From Flavimaricola sp. (GTDB lineage: Bacteria; Pseudomonadota; Alphaproteobacteria; Rhodobacterales; Rhodobacteraceae): a stretch of 6,373 nt of DNA. The notes beneath the pieces are model-generated. The model was not told the origin of the DNA and searched no databases. It saw only the letters and a program-made list of their open reading frames with translations. Shown here one piece after another: positions 5,514 to 6,373 of this stretch (positions are counted from its first letter, which is position 1; each line of letters opens with the position of its first letter). Location of the stretch: NCBI GenBank assembly GCA_023300365.1, contig JALZWD010000423.1, forward strand, positions 1-6,373, read 5' to 3'. The translations under genes and the position numbers were made by a program.

Positions 5514-6373
5514 ATGACCCTCCTGCCCTTCTCACTTTTGCTCATCGGCGCAGTGTTTGCCTATTTCATCAACCGCCGCGCCGCATCCGTGTTGCGGGCT
5601 GGCGGCCAGCAATTGCACTCAAGCCCCGGATACCACGGGCTTTATGCCGGGCTCTTGGTGGTCATTCCCGTGCTCGCCCTAACGCTTGCTTGGATGTTTC
5701 TTGATGGCCCCATCATTGACCGGGTCGTGGTGTCCGAACTGCCCCAAGGCACGGCCACCAACAACGGTCTTGTCCTCACTGAAATCAAATCGCTCGCGGG
5801 GGGGCGGGTTTTTGGCGAACCCGAGCCTTGGAAACAACTGGCCGCAAACCGTCTCAACGAATTGCGCGGCCTTTCGGCCAACCTGCTTTTGGCCTCAATC
5901 TTTGGATTGTCCCTCACCATTCTCGGCTTTCGGCGCATGCGTCTGCGGTCCGAATTTCGCGCCCGCCACGGCACCGAGCGTTTGATCCACGGCCTCATGG
6001 TGTTTTGCTCTGCCGTGGCGATCCTCACCACCATCGGCATTGTCTTTGCCCTGCTGTTTGAAACCATCAAGTTCCTGAACAAAGTGCCATTAACCGAGTT
6101 CCTATTCGGCCTGAATTGGGAACCACAAATCCCGATCCGCGAGGATCAGGTGGCCGCCTCCGGCGCATTTGGATGGATCCCGGTTTTGGTCGGCACGCTC
6201 GTTGTCACGGTTGTGGCGCTCACGGTGGCGGTGCCCACCGGGCTGCTCGCCGCCGTCTATCTCAATGAATTCGCCCACCGCAAATTTCGCGCGGTCGCCA
6301 AACCCCTGCTTGAAATCCTCGCAGGTGTGCCAACCGTGGTTTACGGCTTTTTTGCCATCCTCGTCATCGCGCC
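5514..6373 (+). CDS. pstC: Phosphate ABC transporter permease PstC (3' end beyond window)
   Basis: The first 286 codons of a permease subunit that, with PstA, forms the phosphate channel energised by PstB. The frame is open to the window edge and no stop is reached. Hydrophobic segments are seen at about 3-19, 42-63, 121-139, 159-184 and 220-250. Residues 249-278 (YLNEFAHRKFRAVAKPLLEI, then LAGVPTVVYG) are a hallmark PstC stretch at the start of the permease core. About 200 residues precede this core, so the protein has the long N-terminal extension known from alphaproteobacterial and some other PstC proteins, with a loop (64-120) absent from the shorter E. coli protein. The ATG at 5514 follows AAGGTG at 5498-5503 (10-base spacer). 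It is 57 bases after pstS with a hairpin between, and is expected to be in the same Pho-controlled operon. Confidence 0.9.
   Translation, partial: MTLLPFSLLLIGAVFAYFINRRAASVLRAGGQQLHSSPGYHGLYAGLLVVIPVLALTLAWMFLDGPIIDRVVVSELPQGTATNNGLVLTEIKSLAGGRVFGEPEPWKQLAANRLNELRGLSANLLLASIFGLSLTILGFRRMRLRSEFRARHGTERLIHGLMVFCSAVAILTTIGIVFALLFETIKFLNKVPLTEFLFGLNWEPQIPIREDQVAASGAFGWIPVLVGTLVVTVVALTVAVPTGLLAAVYLNEFAHRKFRAVAKPLLEILAGVPTVVYGFFAILVIA

Noticed and set aside
5642..6082. A 146-codon open frame on the minus strand inside pstC
   Set aside because: Antisense to a clear PstC reading frame; Arg/Ser-rich product without any recognisable motif.
1..6373. Mobile elements, CRISPR array, tRNA or rRNA genes
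   Set aside because: No transposase or integrase frame, no long terminal repeats, no regularly spaced repeats apart from the Pho box, and no tRNA- or rRNA-like stretch was seen.

Overview
The window looks like chromosomal DNA of an alphaproteobacterium, probably of the Rhodobacteraceae (Roseobacter-type). This rests on a general impression of GC-rich codon use, a pst/pho locus with an N-terminally extended PstC, and a compact PAS-type PhoR without membrane segments. No RNA gene, IS element, CRISPR array, origin or phage feature was found. Genus-level assignment is not possible from the sequence alone.

Left half (1-3213, + strand): four tightly packed genes that read as one transcription unit. 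They are a Tat-exported FAD-linked oxidase of the PCMH/VAO type (5-1492), a small four-helix membrane protein resembling DUF4383 (1489-1896), an N-terminally anchored conserved protein of unknown function (1893-2936) and a 95-residue small anchored protein (2926-3213). Every junction overlaps: ATGA, TTGA, then 11 bases. This points to translational coupling and a joint role in or outside the cytoplasmic membrane. The substrate of the oxidase and the roles of the three partners are unknown. This is the least characterised part of the window.

Right half (3210-6373): a phosphate-starvation locus. A PhoR-like histidine kinase is on the minus strand (3210-4232). Divergent from it are pstS (4428-5456) and pstC (5514 to the window end, incomplete), encoding the periplasmic phosphate-binding protein and a permease subunit of the high-affinity phosphate ABC transporter. 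The 195-base phoR-pstS gap holds a clear Pho-box-like array (7-mers repeated every 11 bases with AAAA spacers), the expected binding site of phosphorylated PhoB. A strong hairpin lies between pstS and pstC and probably favours PstS over PstC production. pstA, pstB, phoU and phoB are expected beyond the right edge but cannot be seen.

The two halves converge: the last gene of the left cluster and phoR overlap tail to tail by four bases (CTAA), with no obvious terminator between them.
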